Of a DNA stretch of 15,204 nucleotides, positions 1-5,735 are shown piece after piece. Position 1 is the first letter of the stretch. Each line of letters starts with the position of its first letter. The notes below the pieces were generated by a model. The model searched no databases, had not been told where the DNA came from, and worked only from the letters and a program-made list of their open reading frames with translations. The DNA lies in NCBI GenBank assembly GCA_023397245.1, contig JAEWUH010000219.1, positions 1-15,204 on the forward strand, given 5' to 3'. Source of the stretch: Bacillota bacterium (GTDB lineage: Bacteria; Bacillota; Clostridia; Oscillospirales; Acutalibacteraceae). Made by a program: the position numbers and the translations under genes.

Positions 1-1134
1 ATCCATCTGGATAAATCGGGCGAAATCCAGTCCTACGAGTTCCGGAAAAGCGTGATTAATTCCAAGGTACGCGGCGTGTATTCCGAGGTCAATCAACTTT
101 TTGACAAAACCGCCGACGCGGCGTTAAAAGAGAAATATTCCCCGGTCATCCGTTCCCTCCACGCGGCAAAGGAGCTTGCCGATATTTTAAAAGCGCGTTC
201 CGTTCAAAAGGGGACGGTGGACCTTGACAGTACCGAGTCAAAGTTTACCCTGAATGAGGACGGCATATGCGTCAATGTGGAGCCGCGGAAAACCGGAGCA
301 GCGGAGCAGATGATTGAGCAGCTGATGATCACGGCCAACCAGGCGGCCGCAAAGCTCGCAAAATCCGAGGGTATCCCGTTCGTTTACCGTGTCCACGAGC
401 TTCCCAACCCGGAACGCGTGGAAAACCTGATCCGGATCGTCGGCGCGTTGGGGCTGAATCCGCGCAGCCTGAAGCATACGGGCGAAATCACCACGGCCGA
501 TTTTGCTGAAATTATGGAGCAGGCAGAGGGAACTCCGGCGCAGAAGGTAATCTCCCACCAACTGCTCAGAACGATGGCGAAAGCCCGCTACGATACCGCC
601 CCGATCGGCCATTTCGGTCTGGCGCTTGCCGACTATTGCCATTTTACCTCGCCCATCCGCCGCTACCCGGATACGGCAATTCACCGTATTCTGAGCGCGA
701 TGCTTGAAAAAAAGACCAAGGAAGAGCTTGTCCGCCGTTACTCCACCTTTGCGGAAGCGGCCGCCTCCTCCTCTTCGCGGGCGGAGGTGCGTGCAATGAC
801 GGCGGAGCGCAGCGCAGAGGACTGCTATATGGCGGAATATATGACGCAGCATATCGGAGAGAGCTATTCCGGCATCATCAGCGGCGTGACGCAGCGCGGC
901 GTGTTCGTGGAACTGCCGAACTCCGTGGAAGGCTTTGTCCCGGCGGAAAGCTTTGAGGGGGCGAATTACCGGTTCGACGGCCTGATTACGCAGATAGACC
1001 AGAATACCGGCAATAAGCTGACGATCGGCCAGCCGATGAATATCATTGTTGCGGCGGCAGATGTAGACAGCGGCCGTATCGACTTTGTCCCGGATTTGAC
1101 CTCATCCGCCGATTTGCCGCAGAAAAAATTGTAA
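1..1134 (+). CDS. rnr: RNase R-type 3'-5' exoribonuclease, C-terminal part (5' end outside window)
   Basis: The frame is open through the left edge, so the GTG at 52 is an internal codon. Visible here is the C-terminal half (377 codons) of a processive hydrolytic exoribonuclease of the RNase II/R family. The RNB domain fills about codons 1-265 and includes the family signature YCHFTSPIRRYPD at codons 212-224, with the paired arginines that contact RNA phosphates. The catalytic aspartate cluster of RNB domains lies further upstream and is not in the window. An S1 RNA-binding domain follows at about codons 286-365 (GVTQRGVFVELP). The protein ends soon after S1, without the long lysine-rich tail seen in some RNase R proteins. 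RNase R degrades structured RNA and, in many bacteria, works with tmRNA/SmpB; smpB is not the next gene here. The assignment to RNase R rather than RNase II is by resemblance. Confidence 0.93.
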   Translation: MHLDKSGEIQSYEFRKSVINSKVRGVYSEVNQLFDKTADAALKEKYSPVIRSLHAAKELADILKARSVQKGTVDLDSTESKFTLNEDGICVNVEPRKTGAAEQMIEQLMITANQAAAKLAKSEGIPFVYRVHELPNPERVENLIRIVGALGLNPRSLKHTGEITTADFAEIMEQAEGTPAQKVISHQLLRTMAKARYDTAPIGHFGLALADYCHFTSPIRRYPDTAIHRILSAMLEKKTKEELVRRYSTFAEAAASSSSRAEVRAMTAERSAEDCYMAEYMTQHIGESYSGIISGVTQRGVFVELPNSVEGFVPAESFEGANYRFDGLITQIDQNTGNKLTIGQPMNIIVAAADVDSGRIDFVPDLTSSADLPQKKL

Positions 1135-1185
1135 AATTTTTTCCCGCTTACGGGAAATGGAATAATTTGTGGAATAAATACCCAT

Positions 1186-1192
1186 CATACTA
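1186..1192 (+). promoter_or_regulatory. Candidate sporulation-sigma -10 element (CATACTA) before the yaaL-bofA pair
   Basis: The heptamer CATACTA matches the -10 consensus of SigG-type promoters and resembles that of SigE. It lies 34 bp before the first start codon. No convincing -35 box is visible at 14-18 bp spacing. In Bacillus subtilis bofA is expressed under SigE, so a sporulation promoter would fit, but this rests on one short match. Confidence 0.25.
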
Positions 1193-1225
1193 ACATAGAA
1201 TTAACCGAAAGGCGGAGCTGTTAGT

Positions 1226-1483
1226 ATGGAATCTGTTTTAAAGCTCGTACAGCGCACCGACTGCGCAGCGGTTCAGAAAAAAGAGGAGAGCCAAAGGCTG
1301 ATGGAGGATTTAAAGGAGGTTGGACGTTTAATTGCGTGCAACGAAGCCTGGTTCAACCTCGAATGCGATGAAAACCTGATCGAAGCCTGCATCTATCAGC
1401 GCGCGGAACTGGATTCGCGCTATCGCTATTTGCTGAAATCGGCAAGGCAGAAGGGCCTGAGCTGCACTCCTTTCAACAAGTAA
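1226..1483 (+). CDS. yaaL: DUF2508 family protein (YaaL-like)
   Basis: An 85-residue soluble, mostly helical protein of unknown function. The C-terminal half carries the family pattern at about residues 56-77 (IYQRAELDSRYRYLLKSAR), in which an acidic/aromatic helix is followed by RYxYLLxxAR. The ATG has a good ribosome binding site, GGCGGAG at 1211-1217, 8 nt upstream. It sits 20 bp before bofA in the same orientation, the order known from Bacillus subtilis (recR-yaaL-bofA), which supports both calls. recR itself is not upstream here; the RNase R gene is. No biochemical role is established for the family. Confidence 0.75.
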   Translation: MESVLKLVQRTDCAAVQKKEESQRLMEDLKEVGRLIACNEAWFNLECDENLIEACIYQRAELDSRYRYLLKSARQKGLSCTPFNK

Positions 1484-1503
1484 TCATTCGGGGGTGTGAG
1501 ATT

Positions 1504-1767
1504 TTGCCAAACCTTCTCGTTATACTTACCGCGGGAGGTGTGTTTGGACTGCTGGTTGTCATCCAGATGATCGTCCGGTCGCCAAGGCCGGTTCAGCGCG
1601 CAGCCGGGGGAGTCATTATGGGGCTTTTCGCGCTTGCGGCGGTGAACCTGACCGCCTTTTTTACCGGGGTCAGCCTTCCGCTCAGCCCGCTGACCATCGG
1701 CGTTTCCGGGGCGGCCGGCATTCCGGGCGTAACCATGCTGCTGCTTTTGAACCTGATCTTAAAGTAG
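1504..1767 (+). CDS. bofA: Pro-sigma-K processing inhibitor BofA family membrane protein
   Basis: An 87-residue integral membrane protein with hydrophobic segments at about residues 4-23, 33-54 and 68-86. The C-terminus carries the BofA hallmark, a glycine-rich stretch followed by IPGV (residues 73-76) and a leucine run. In Bacillus subtilis BofA, with SpoIVFA, holds the intramembrane protease SpoIVFB inactive at the outer forespore membrane until sigma-K is needed. Many Clostridia keep BofA although their sigma-K processing differs, so the role here may differ. The start is TTG at 1504, supported by GGGGGTG at 1490-1496 with a 7-nt spacer; no ATG or GTG lies in frame nearby. The gene is probably cotranscribed with the DUF2508 gene and ends at the hairpin 1823-1861. 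Confidence 0.8.
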   Translation: MPNLLVILTAGGVFGLLVVIQMIVRSPRPVQRAAGGVIMGLFALAAVNLTAFFTGVSLPLSPLTIGVSGAAGIPGVTMLLLLNLILK

Positions 1768-1822
1768 CGGTAAGCCCGTAACCCCGACTTGCTTAGAGAA
1801 CCGGGCAAACGTACATGAAAGG

Positions 1823-1861
1823 AACCGCCTTCTTCCGCGGGAAATGCGGAGGAAGGCGGTT
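1823..1861. terminator. Long intrinsic terminator between converging genes bofA and DUF4364
   Basis: A 16-bp stem (1823-1838 with 1846-1861, one G-T wobble, 7-nt loop) is followed by a T-rich run, TTTGTCTATTTATTT, on the plus strand. It lies 56 bp after the bofA stop and 5 bp from the stop of the minus-strand DUF4364 gene. It can therefore serve both directions, although the minus-strand tail (CCTTTCATG) is poorer in U. Confidence 0.88.
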
Positions 1862-1865
1862 TTGT

Positions 1866-2456
1866 CTATTTATTTCTGTCCTTCAGAATTTCGGCAGCCA
1901 TATCGCTGTTACCGGTAACCAGGGCAAGCAGCATCCGATACACCGTTTCCGGCGATTGGTGAAACTGATTTTTTACCATATTGGCCTGATACATATCCGG
2001 TACATACAGGGTAAAATTCATTAAATCCATGTCCCCGCCGGAGATATGGCAGACCACGTTGTAGCCGCGTTCCACTTTCACAATTTCCACTTTGTTTTCG
2101 CTTTCCCGCTTCGCTTTGGCCAGCAGGTTAATTGCCGCCGATACTGCTTTGTTGCGCACAACCGGCGGTAAATCGCGGTCAAGCTGCTTTGCGATCATCC
2201 GACCGGTATTGCTTGCCGTGCAGAATTCTCCGTTTTCTCCGCCCACGGCAATGCTTCCGTTTTCCGTCAGCTCGGCAAGGGCGTCGGTTGCTTCAAAGTA
2301 ATTCGCAAGTCCATTGTCCTGTATAATGCCGATGATATCGCTTTTGGAAAGCGGAGCGTCAACGCTGGCAAGCAGGTAGCAGATCAATATTTTGATTTCG
2401 CTCTTGCTCCTCAGCCCGCCGGGTTCAACCCCGCCGGTAAATGCATTATAATTCAT
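1866..2456 (-). CDS. DUF4364 family protein
   Basis: A 196-residue protein of the DUF4364 family, common in Clostridia and of unknown function. The N-terminal part (about residues 18-70) has the look of a winged helix: SEIKILICYLL, then PLSKSDIIGII, then a helix with ATDALAEL and a short beta hairpin. A DNA-binding or regulatory role is therefore plausible but not shown. The C-terminal half is a mixed alpha/beta domain. I chose the ATG at 2456 because GGGAGG lies 7 nt upstream (2464-2469) and because MNYNAFTGGVEPGGL resembles family N-termini as I recall them. A TTG at 2501 would add 15 residues and has a weaker site (GGAGAG). A good promoter lies upstream at 2559-2587. Confidence 0.78.
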   Translation of the reverse strand: MNYNAFTGGVEPGGLRSKSEIKILICYLLASVDAPLSKSDIIGIIQDNGLANYFEATDALAELTENGSIAVGGENGEFCTASNTGRMIAKQLDRDLPPVVRNKAVSAAINLLAKAKRESENKVEIVKVERGYNVVCHISGGDMDLMNFTLYVPDMYQANMVKNQFHQSPETVYRMLLALVTGNSDMAAEILKDRNK

Positions 2457-2558
2457 ATCAAAACCTCCCGCACCGGAAATTTCGCTGCGAAAAAAAGCCA
2501 AAGCAACTCTCCGTTTTCCGGAACAAGCATCGCTTTGACTTTATCACCTAATATATTA

Positions 2559-2587
2559 ATTTTAACATAATCTGTGCGTTCTTTCAA
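2559..2587 (-). promoter_or_regulatory. SigA-type promoter of the DUF4364 gene
   Basis: Read on the minus strand: TTGAAA (2582-2587), a 17-bp spacer, then TAAAAT (2559-2564). This is close to consensus and gives a leader of about 95 nt before the ATG at 2456. It shows that the DUF4364 gene can be transcribed independently of the XRE gene upstream. Confidence 0.7.
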
Positions 2588-2611
2588 TCCGTATTTCTGA
2601 TTTCGGCGTAT

Positions 2612-2992
2612 TTATTTGGTGCTGTTTTTCAGAAAATTCAAAACCCGTTCCTGAACTTCGGGCGAACAGACCCGGAAGGTGCCCACCAATTCCTTTTCCT
2701 TGTTGGAAAGCTCATAAATATGGCTTGTATTCTTTTTATTGCGGTAAAAACGCGGTGCGTCGCTGTCGGCAACAGCTGCAGGAACTTCTTCATCGGCGAG
2801 CATTTCGTTAATCGGAATATTGAAGATTTTAGCGAGCGTTATCAATACATTAATGTCCGGCGTGGTTTTGCCGATTTCATAATAGGAGTAGGTAGAACGA
2901 TCAATATTCAGTATTTTTGCAATTTGGTATTGGGTATAACCGCTCTTAACACGTAACTCGCGAAGTCTTTCGTTAATACAAATCTTTTCCAT
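2612..2992 (-). CDS. XRE-family helix-turn-helix transcriptional regulator
   Basis: A 126-residue regulator. Residues 7-66 form a Cro/C1-type HTH: INERLRELRVKSGYTQ, then AKILNIDRSTYSYYEIGKTTPD, then a closing helix ending FNIPINEML. An acidic, alanine-rich linker (67-80) leads to a C-terminal helical segment at 95-122 (SNKEKELVGTFR), a form common in clostridial XRE regulators and likely used for dimerisation. The start is ATG at 2992, with AAGGCGGTG just upstream. The longer reading from 3034 would translate this ribosome binding site and is rejected. The gene is divergent from tRNA-Thr. Its targets are unknown; autoregulation through the ATTAG/CTAAT palindrome at 3038-3055 is possible. Confidence 0.88.
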   Translation of the reverse strand: MEKICINERLRELRVKSGYTQYQIAKILNIDRSTYSYYEIGKTTPDINVLITLAKIFNIPINEMLADEEVPAAVADSDAPRFYRNKKNTSHIYELSNKEKELVGTFRVCSPEVQERVLNFLKNSTK

Positions 2993-3037
2993 TGTAACAC
3001 CGCCTTCCTGCACATTATTTGAATAATTAAACATTCT

Positions 3038-3055
3038 ATTAGTATATAATCTAAT
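3038..3055. promoter_or_regulatory. Candidate operator and -10 region upstream of the XRE gene
   Basis: An 18-bp near-palindrome with perfect 5-bp arms (ATTAG and CTAAT) and a TATA centre. It covers the best minus-strand -10 candidate, TATACT (3041-3046 in plus coordinates). The matching -35 is poor (CTGTTA at 16 bp). Autoregulation is inferred from position and symmetry only. Confidence 0.35.
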
Positions 3056-3140
3056 TGCTGCTTAACAGTAATTCTGTGACCTAAATTCACGTTTTCACCC
3101 TCGGAAAATTTTACCAATTTACAGAATAATTAAAAAAGTC

Positions 3141-3169
3141 TTGACTGAACTGCCATTGTCCTGTATAAT
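3141..3169 (+). promoter_or_regulatory. Near-consensus SigA promoter of tRNA-Thr
   Basis: TTGACT (3141-3146), a 17-bp spacer and a perfect TATAAT (3164-3169), with the tRNA 5' end 19 bp after the -10. This is the strongest promoter in the window, as expected for a stable RNA gene. Confidence 0.9.
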
Positions 3170-3188
3170 AATTTGGTCAGTTAAAAAT

Positions 3189-3264
3189 GCTACTGTGGCT
3201 CAGTTGGTAGAGCAGCGCATTCGTAATGCGCAGGTCGTCAGTTCGAGTCTGACCAGTAGCTCCA
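3189..3264 (+). tRNA. tRNA-Thr (anticodon CGU), CCA encoded
   Basis: A 76-nt cloverleaf. The acceptor stem GCTACTG pairs perfectly with CAGTAGC, and the D arm is GCTC/GAGC. The anticodon stem GCGCA/TGCGC (3215-3219 with 3227-3231) encloses the loop TTCGTAA with anticodon CGT at 3222-3224, which reads the threonine codon ACG. The T arm is GTCAG-TTCGAGT-CTGAC. The 3' CCA is encoded. The gene is single, with its own promoter and terminator. Confidence 0.97.
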
Positions 3265-3269
3265 GCTTG

Positions 3270-3297
3270 TCCCGCTGCCGAATTTTCGGCAGCGGGA
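3270..3297 (+). terminator. Intrinsic terminator of tRNA-Thr
   Basis: A perfect 12-bp stem (3270-3281 with 3286-3297) with a 4-nt loop ATTT, followed by TTCTTTTGTG. It begins 5 nt after the tRNA 3' end. Confidence 0.9.
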
Positions 3298-3601
3298 TTC
3301 TTTTGTGATATTATTATATTATGAATCGATCTCTTTATTCTGTAATAAAGTCACAGAAGAATTTCTTTTTTTATGATAAAAAGATAAATTCGAGTTCTGC
3401 CCGGGCTCGAATTTGCGCGCAGGCAATGGCCCAGCCGGTAAAAAAACGGCCCGCTCACACAGAGCAGCGGCCGCCGGCTGCAAAGGCAATTATGCTGTTT
3501 GGAAATGGCCCTCACGGCCAAACCCGGATGGCCTTCAATCCTTCAATATAGTGCGAAAAAATCGCGCATGGCAGGAACAATCGGCTAATAACGGTCATTT
3601 C
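3298..3601. other. Gene-free, strongly structured region between tRNA-Thr and the HD gene
   Basis: I find no convincing gene here: the short frames at 3321-3637 lack ribosome binding sites and family features. The DNA is AT-rich at both ends and GC-rich from about 3395 to 3535. It holds a perfect 9-bp inverted repeat (3386-3394 with 3406-3414) and a nested stem (3432-3480) containing a minus-strand terminator shape. It also holds a 5-bp hairpin (3506-3510 with 3516-3520), a tandem CCTTCAAT repeat (3532-3547) and a 7-bp direct repeat AGGCAAT (3421-3427 and 3484-3490) flanking the nested stem. It may encode a small RNA or be a decayed element. Confidence 0.4.
3440..3473 (-). terminator. Orphan terminator-like hairpin on the minus strand
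   Basis: Read on the minus strand, CGGCC pairs with GGCCG (3469-3473 with 3447-3451). An inner GCTC/GAGC helix encloses a 5-nt loop, and seven T residues follow (3440-3446). This is a textbook intrinsic terminator, but no minus-strand gene is visible between it and the HD gene's promoter. An outer 7-bp helix (3432-3438 with 3474-3480) encloses the whole, U-run included, so a purely structural role is also possible. Confidence 0.5.
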
Positions 3602-3625
3602 TTGCTGTTCAAGCTACTATATATG

Positions 3626-3634
3626 TGGTATAAT
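3626..3634 (+). promoter_or_regulatory. Extended -10 promoter of the HD-domain gene
   Basis: TGGTATAAT (3626-3634) is a perfect extended -10 (TGnTATAAT). No good -35 is needed, and none is seen (TGTTCA at 3606-3611 with a 17-bp gap is weak). Transcription would begin near 3641, leaving room for a ribosome binding site only for the ATG at 3664. Confidence 0.65.
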
Positions 3635-3663
3635 TAATACATTCGATTATGGGGGCCGGAATA

Positions 3664-4254
3664 ATGGGGTTTAAAGAAGAGTTTATTGAAATATATCAAT
3701 CCAGGATTACAAGGGCGGGGAGCACGGAGCTGTTGGAGTGGCTGAAAAATACGGATTTCTTCACAGCGCCGGCCAGCACGAAATTTCATTGTGCCTGTCT
3801 TGGCGGTCTGGTTCATCACAGCGTCAGCGTATATCATGTTATGACGGATCGGTATTTTGATCCGAATTCGGACAGTGAAGAGAGCTTTGCCATCTGCGGC
3901 CTGCTGCACGATGTCTGCAAGGCACAGTTTTATAAGGAAAGCGTGCGCAACGTGAAGAACGAAGAAACCGGTCTGTGGGAAAAGCGCCCGTATTATATGA
4001 TTGAGGACGGATATCCTTACGGCCACGGGGAAAAATCGGTGTTCCTGATTGAGCGTTTTATGCGCCTGAAAACCTCGGAAGCAATCGCCATCCGGTGGCA
4101 CATGGGCGGTTTTGACGAATCCGTGAAGGGCGGCAGCTTTTCTATCGGGCTGGCTTATCAGAAGTACCCGATTGCCGTAAAGCTTCACCTCGCCGATCTG
4201 GAAAGTACTTATCTTTGTGAAAAGGGAACCTCCTCCGTACATGATAAAAAATAA
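3664..4254 (+). CDS. HD-domain metal-dependent hydrolase of unknown substrate
   Basis: A 196-residue single-domain HD phosphohydrolase-like protein. The metal ligands expected of the superfamily are all present: His51 (LVHHSVS), His82-Asp83 (LLHDVCK), His121 (GHGEKSV), His146 (RWHMG) and Asp178 (LADLE). The spacing recalls the HD domain of YhaM-type exoribonucleases, but there is no OB/nucleic-acid domain, so the substrate (nucleotide, RNA end or other phosphoester) cannot be given. The ATG at 3664 is preferred because GGGGG at 3651-3655 lies 8 nt upstream. The earlier in-frame ATG at 3649 has no binding site and would begin almost at the predicted transcription start. The gene is monocistronic, between the extended -10 promoter and the terminator at 4294. 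Confidence 0.82.
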   Translation: MGFKEEFIEIYQSRITRAGSTELLEWLKNTDFFTAPASTKFHCACLGGLVHHSVSVYHVMTDRYFDPNSDSEESFAICGLLHDVCKAQFYKESVRNVKNEETGLWEKRPYYMIEDGYPYGHGEKSVFLIERFMRLKTSEAIAIRWHMGGFDESVKGGSFSIGLAYQKYPIAVKLHLADLESTYLCEKGTSSVHDKK

Positions 4255-4293
4255 TGCAATGCCGTAAAGAATTTGCGGTGCCTGCTGTATATC

Positions 4294-4322
4294 AAAGCCG
4301 TAAGGGATAGCCTTACGGCTTT
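4294..4322 (+). terminator. Intrinsic terminator of the HD-domain gene
   Basis: A perfect 12-bp stem (4294-4305 with 4311-4322) with loop GATAG, followed by TTTGCTGT. It insulates the GntR-controlled unit downstream. Confidence 0.88.
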
Positions 4323-4432
4323 TTTGCTGTATTGGAATACTTTAATCGTAAAACAGAGTCTATAAAACAATCTATAATTCCTTCCGAATATTGTTGAATT
4401 TCAATAATTTACTATTTTCTCCTCAATAACTA

Positions 4433-4460
4433 TTGACAACTAATAAAATTGTTGTATTAT
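4433..4460 (+). promoter_or_regulatory. SigA promoter of the flavodoxin-phosphatidyltransferase operon
   Basis: A consensus TTGACA (4433-4438), a 16-bp spacer and TATTAT (4455-4460). The -10 lies inside the left arm of the 36-bp palindrome at 4453-4488, so a bound regulator would block RNA polymerase. Confidence 0.7.
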
Positions 4461-4488
4461 TGTATTAAGTACTTAGTATAATAATACA
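4453..4488. promoter_or_regulatory. 36-bp palindromic operator 1, probable GntR (YtrA-type) site
   Basis: A 36-bp palindrome in which 16 of 18 positions pair; the outer arms are TGTATTATT and AATAATACA and the centre is TAAGTACTTA. It is identical at 30 of 36 positions to operator 2 (5684-5719), which precedes the gntR gene. It covers the -10 and the start of transcription and ends 5 nt before the ribosome binding site. Binding by the GntR protein at 5736 is inferred from this shared sequence and from the usual autoregulation of such regulators. Confidence 0.8.
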
Positions 4489-4506
4489 AATTCAGGAGGG
4501 CAAAAT

Positions 4507-5100
4507 ATGAACAGGCTATCCGCTCTAGCAACCGTAGGAAGAACTTTGGGAATCGTCATCGGCATCTTATTTTTATTAATGGTTATCATGATGATTACAA
4601 TGGTCTGTATTGTAAGATCAAACGACGCGTACAAGGGTGATTATAAATCCGTGCTGGCAGCGGCGAACACATCCGCTCAGAAGGCTCTGGTTGTCTATCA
4701 GCCGTCCGCTTCGGGCGCACCCGCCGATATTGCGAATCAGATGGCAAAGGGCCTGAACAAAGCCGGGTATGAAGTTACCCTTACCTACCCGGGAAAACAT
4801 GTTTCCGGCGACCTTTCCCAATTTTCCGTTGTAGCGTTCGGCTCCGCGGTGTACGCCGGAAAACCTTCCGCACAGCTTACCGAGACAATGAGCCGAATCA
4901 AGGATTATACAAACAAGACGGTAATTCTCTATTCCGTGGGTCAAATGGCGGAAGCGCCTGAATTGGATGTGCTTCGGAAATCTTTAAACGGCGGAAAAGA
5001 GAATTATGCACAGAAGTTTATTGCAAAAGGCGATGCAGGTCAAACGGCTTATGACCTTGGTTATAAAGCCGGAACAGAGAGCGTTAAAAATGCAGGCTGA
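4507..5100 (+). CDS. Membrane-anchored flavodoxin-like protein
   Basis: A 197-residue protein with one N-terminal membrane anchor (about residues 13-36) followed by a flavodoxin-fold domain (about 59-197). KALVVYQPSASGAPADIA (59-76) is the first strand and the phosphate loop that would hold FMN. FGSAVYAGKPS (111-121) is the usual second flavin loop and KTVILYSVG (137-145) a core strand. The phosphate loop is serine/alanine-rich rather than the classical TxTGxT, so FMN binding is likely but not certain. By the positive-inside rule the short, Arg-containing N-terminus (Arg3, Arg12) would leave the flavodoxin domain outside, but Arg37 and Lys43 follow the anchor, so topology is ambiguous. AGGAGGG at 4494-4500 precedes the ATG by 6 nt. 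It is first in an operon with the phosphatidyltransferase, behind operator 1. Confidence 0.78.
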   Translation: MNRLSALATVGRTLGIVIGILFLLMVIMMITMVCIVRSNDAYKGDYKSVLAAANTSAQKALVVYQPSASGAPADIANQMAKGLNKAGYEVTLTYPGKHVSGDLSQFSVVAFGSAVYAGKPSAQLTETMSRIKDYTNKTVILYSVGQMAEAPELDVLRKSLNGGKENYAQKFIAKGDAGQTAYDLGYKAGTESVKNAG

Positions 5101-5677
5101 AAAAATTATAGTCAATGCGCTGACGGCTTCCAGAATCTTTTTGAGCATTGCTTTCTGCTACTTTCTGTCAGCACAGCCGGATAACCTTCCGATGATCACG
5201 CTGCTGTTTTTCGCGATTGTGGCGTCTGATCTGTCGGACGGGAAACTGGCGCGCAGATTTTCCGTGTGCACCGCAGCGGGCGCAGCTTTGGACGTCTTTG
5301 CCGATCTCTTCTTTATACTGTCTTCCGGTATCGTCCTGATTGCGCAGAACGTTTTTCCGTTCTGGATTCTTGCGGTCATACTCGGAAATTTCTTTGTGTT
5401 TCTGGCGACGTCTTTTTTGCTGAAAGCACGCGGGGAGAATCCGTCCGGACCGTTCTTTTTTGACCGGCTGGGCCGAATTGTTTCGGCATCATTCTACGGC
5501 GTTCCGTTTCTGACGGTTCTGCTGAATGATGCTTTCCCTCCGCAGCTTGCGCTTAACGTAATCGATGGAGTCGGCATTCTTTTGGCGTCAGGTGCGGCGG
5601 TTTCGGCATATTCCCGCATCAAGCGTTCATTGAATATTTTGTCAAAATATTCTAAAAAGGAGCAAATAAACACTTGA
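5090..5677 (+). CDS. CDP-alcohol phosphatidyltransferase family membrane protein
   Basis: A 195-residue polytopic membrane enzyme. It carries the complete family motif D-x2-D-G-x2-A-R-x8-G-x3-D-x3-D at Asp47, Asp50, Gly51, Ala54, Arg55, Gly64, Asp68 and Asp72. These aspartates bind the metal and the CDP-diacylglycerol. The family transfers a phosphatidyl group from CDP-diacylglycerol to an alcohol such as glycerol 3-phosphate, serine or inositol; the acceptor cannot be read from this sequence. The start is ATG at 5090, overlapping the flavodoxin stop by 11 nt with only a weak purine-rich site, so translational coupling is likely. The longer frame from 5006 would only overlap the previous gene. 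Its stop codon (5675-5677) lies inside the -35 box of the gntR promoter, and no terminator separates it from gntR. Confidence 0.88.
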   Translation: MQAEKIIVNALTASRIFLSIAFCYFLSAQPDNLPMITLLFFAIVASDLSDGKLARRFSVCTAAGAALDVFADLFFILSSGIVLIAQNVFPFWILAVILGNFFVFLATSFLLKARGENPSGPFFFDRLGRIVSASFYGVPFLTVLLNDAFPPQLALNVIDGVGILLASGAAVSAYSRIKRSLNILSKYSKKEQINT

Positions 5678-5702
5678 CAAAGATGTATTATTGTATTAAG
5701 AT
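5674..5702 (+). promoter_or_regulatory. SigA promoter of the gntR-ABC operon
   Basis: A consensus TTGACA (5674-5679), a 17-bp spacer and TAAGAT (5697-5702, four of six matches). The -35 contains the TGA of the upstream gene. The -10 lies inside operator 2. Confidence 0.6.
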
Positions 5703-5719
5703 ATTAGTACAGTGATACA
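5684..5719. promoter_or_regulatory. 36-bp palindromic operator 2 before gntR
   Basis: The same 36-bp element as operator 1: the first 17 bases are identical, 30 of 36 in all. It is less symmetric (14 of 18 positions pair), which could mean weaker binding. It ends 4 nt before the GGAGGTG site of gntR. It starts 4 bp after the -35 box, whereas operator 1 starts 14 bp after its -35; the 10-bp difference is about one helical turn. Confidence 0.8.
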
Positions 5720-5735
5720 AAACGGAGGTGAAATC

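Noticed and set aside
52..54. GTG as the start of the RNase R gene
   Set aside because: The frame is open to the left edge and the upstream codons fit the RNB domain, so the gene is simply cut by the window.
1140..1157. Hairpin TTTCCCG/CGGGAAA after the RNase R gene as a terminator
   Set aside because: The 7-bp stem is short and no U-run follows it; it may be weak or irrelevant.
3189..3600. Possible integration site (attachment site) at the tRNA-Thr 3' end
   Set aside because: No integrase gene, no repeat of the tRNA 3' end downstream, and the neighbouring genes look like ordinary chromosomal genes.
3321..3637. Two overlapping short plus-strand frames after tRNA-Thr
   Set aside because: No ribosome binding site, atypical composition over a hairpin-rich block, and no family resemblance; better explained as non-coding structured DNA.
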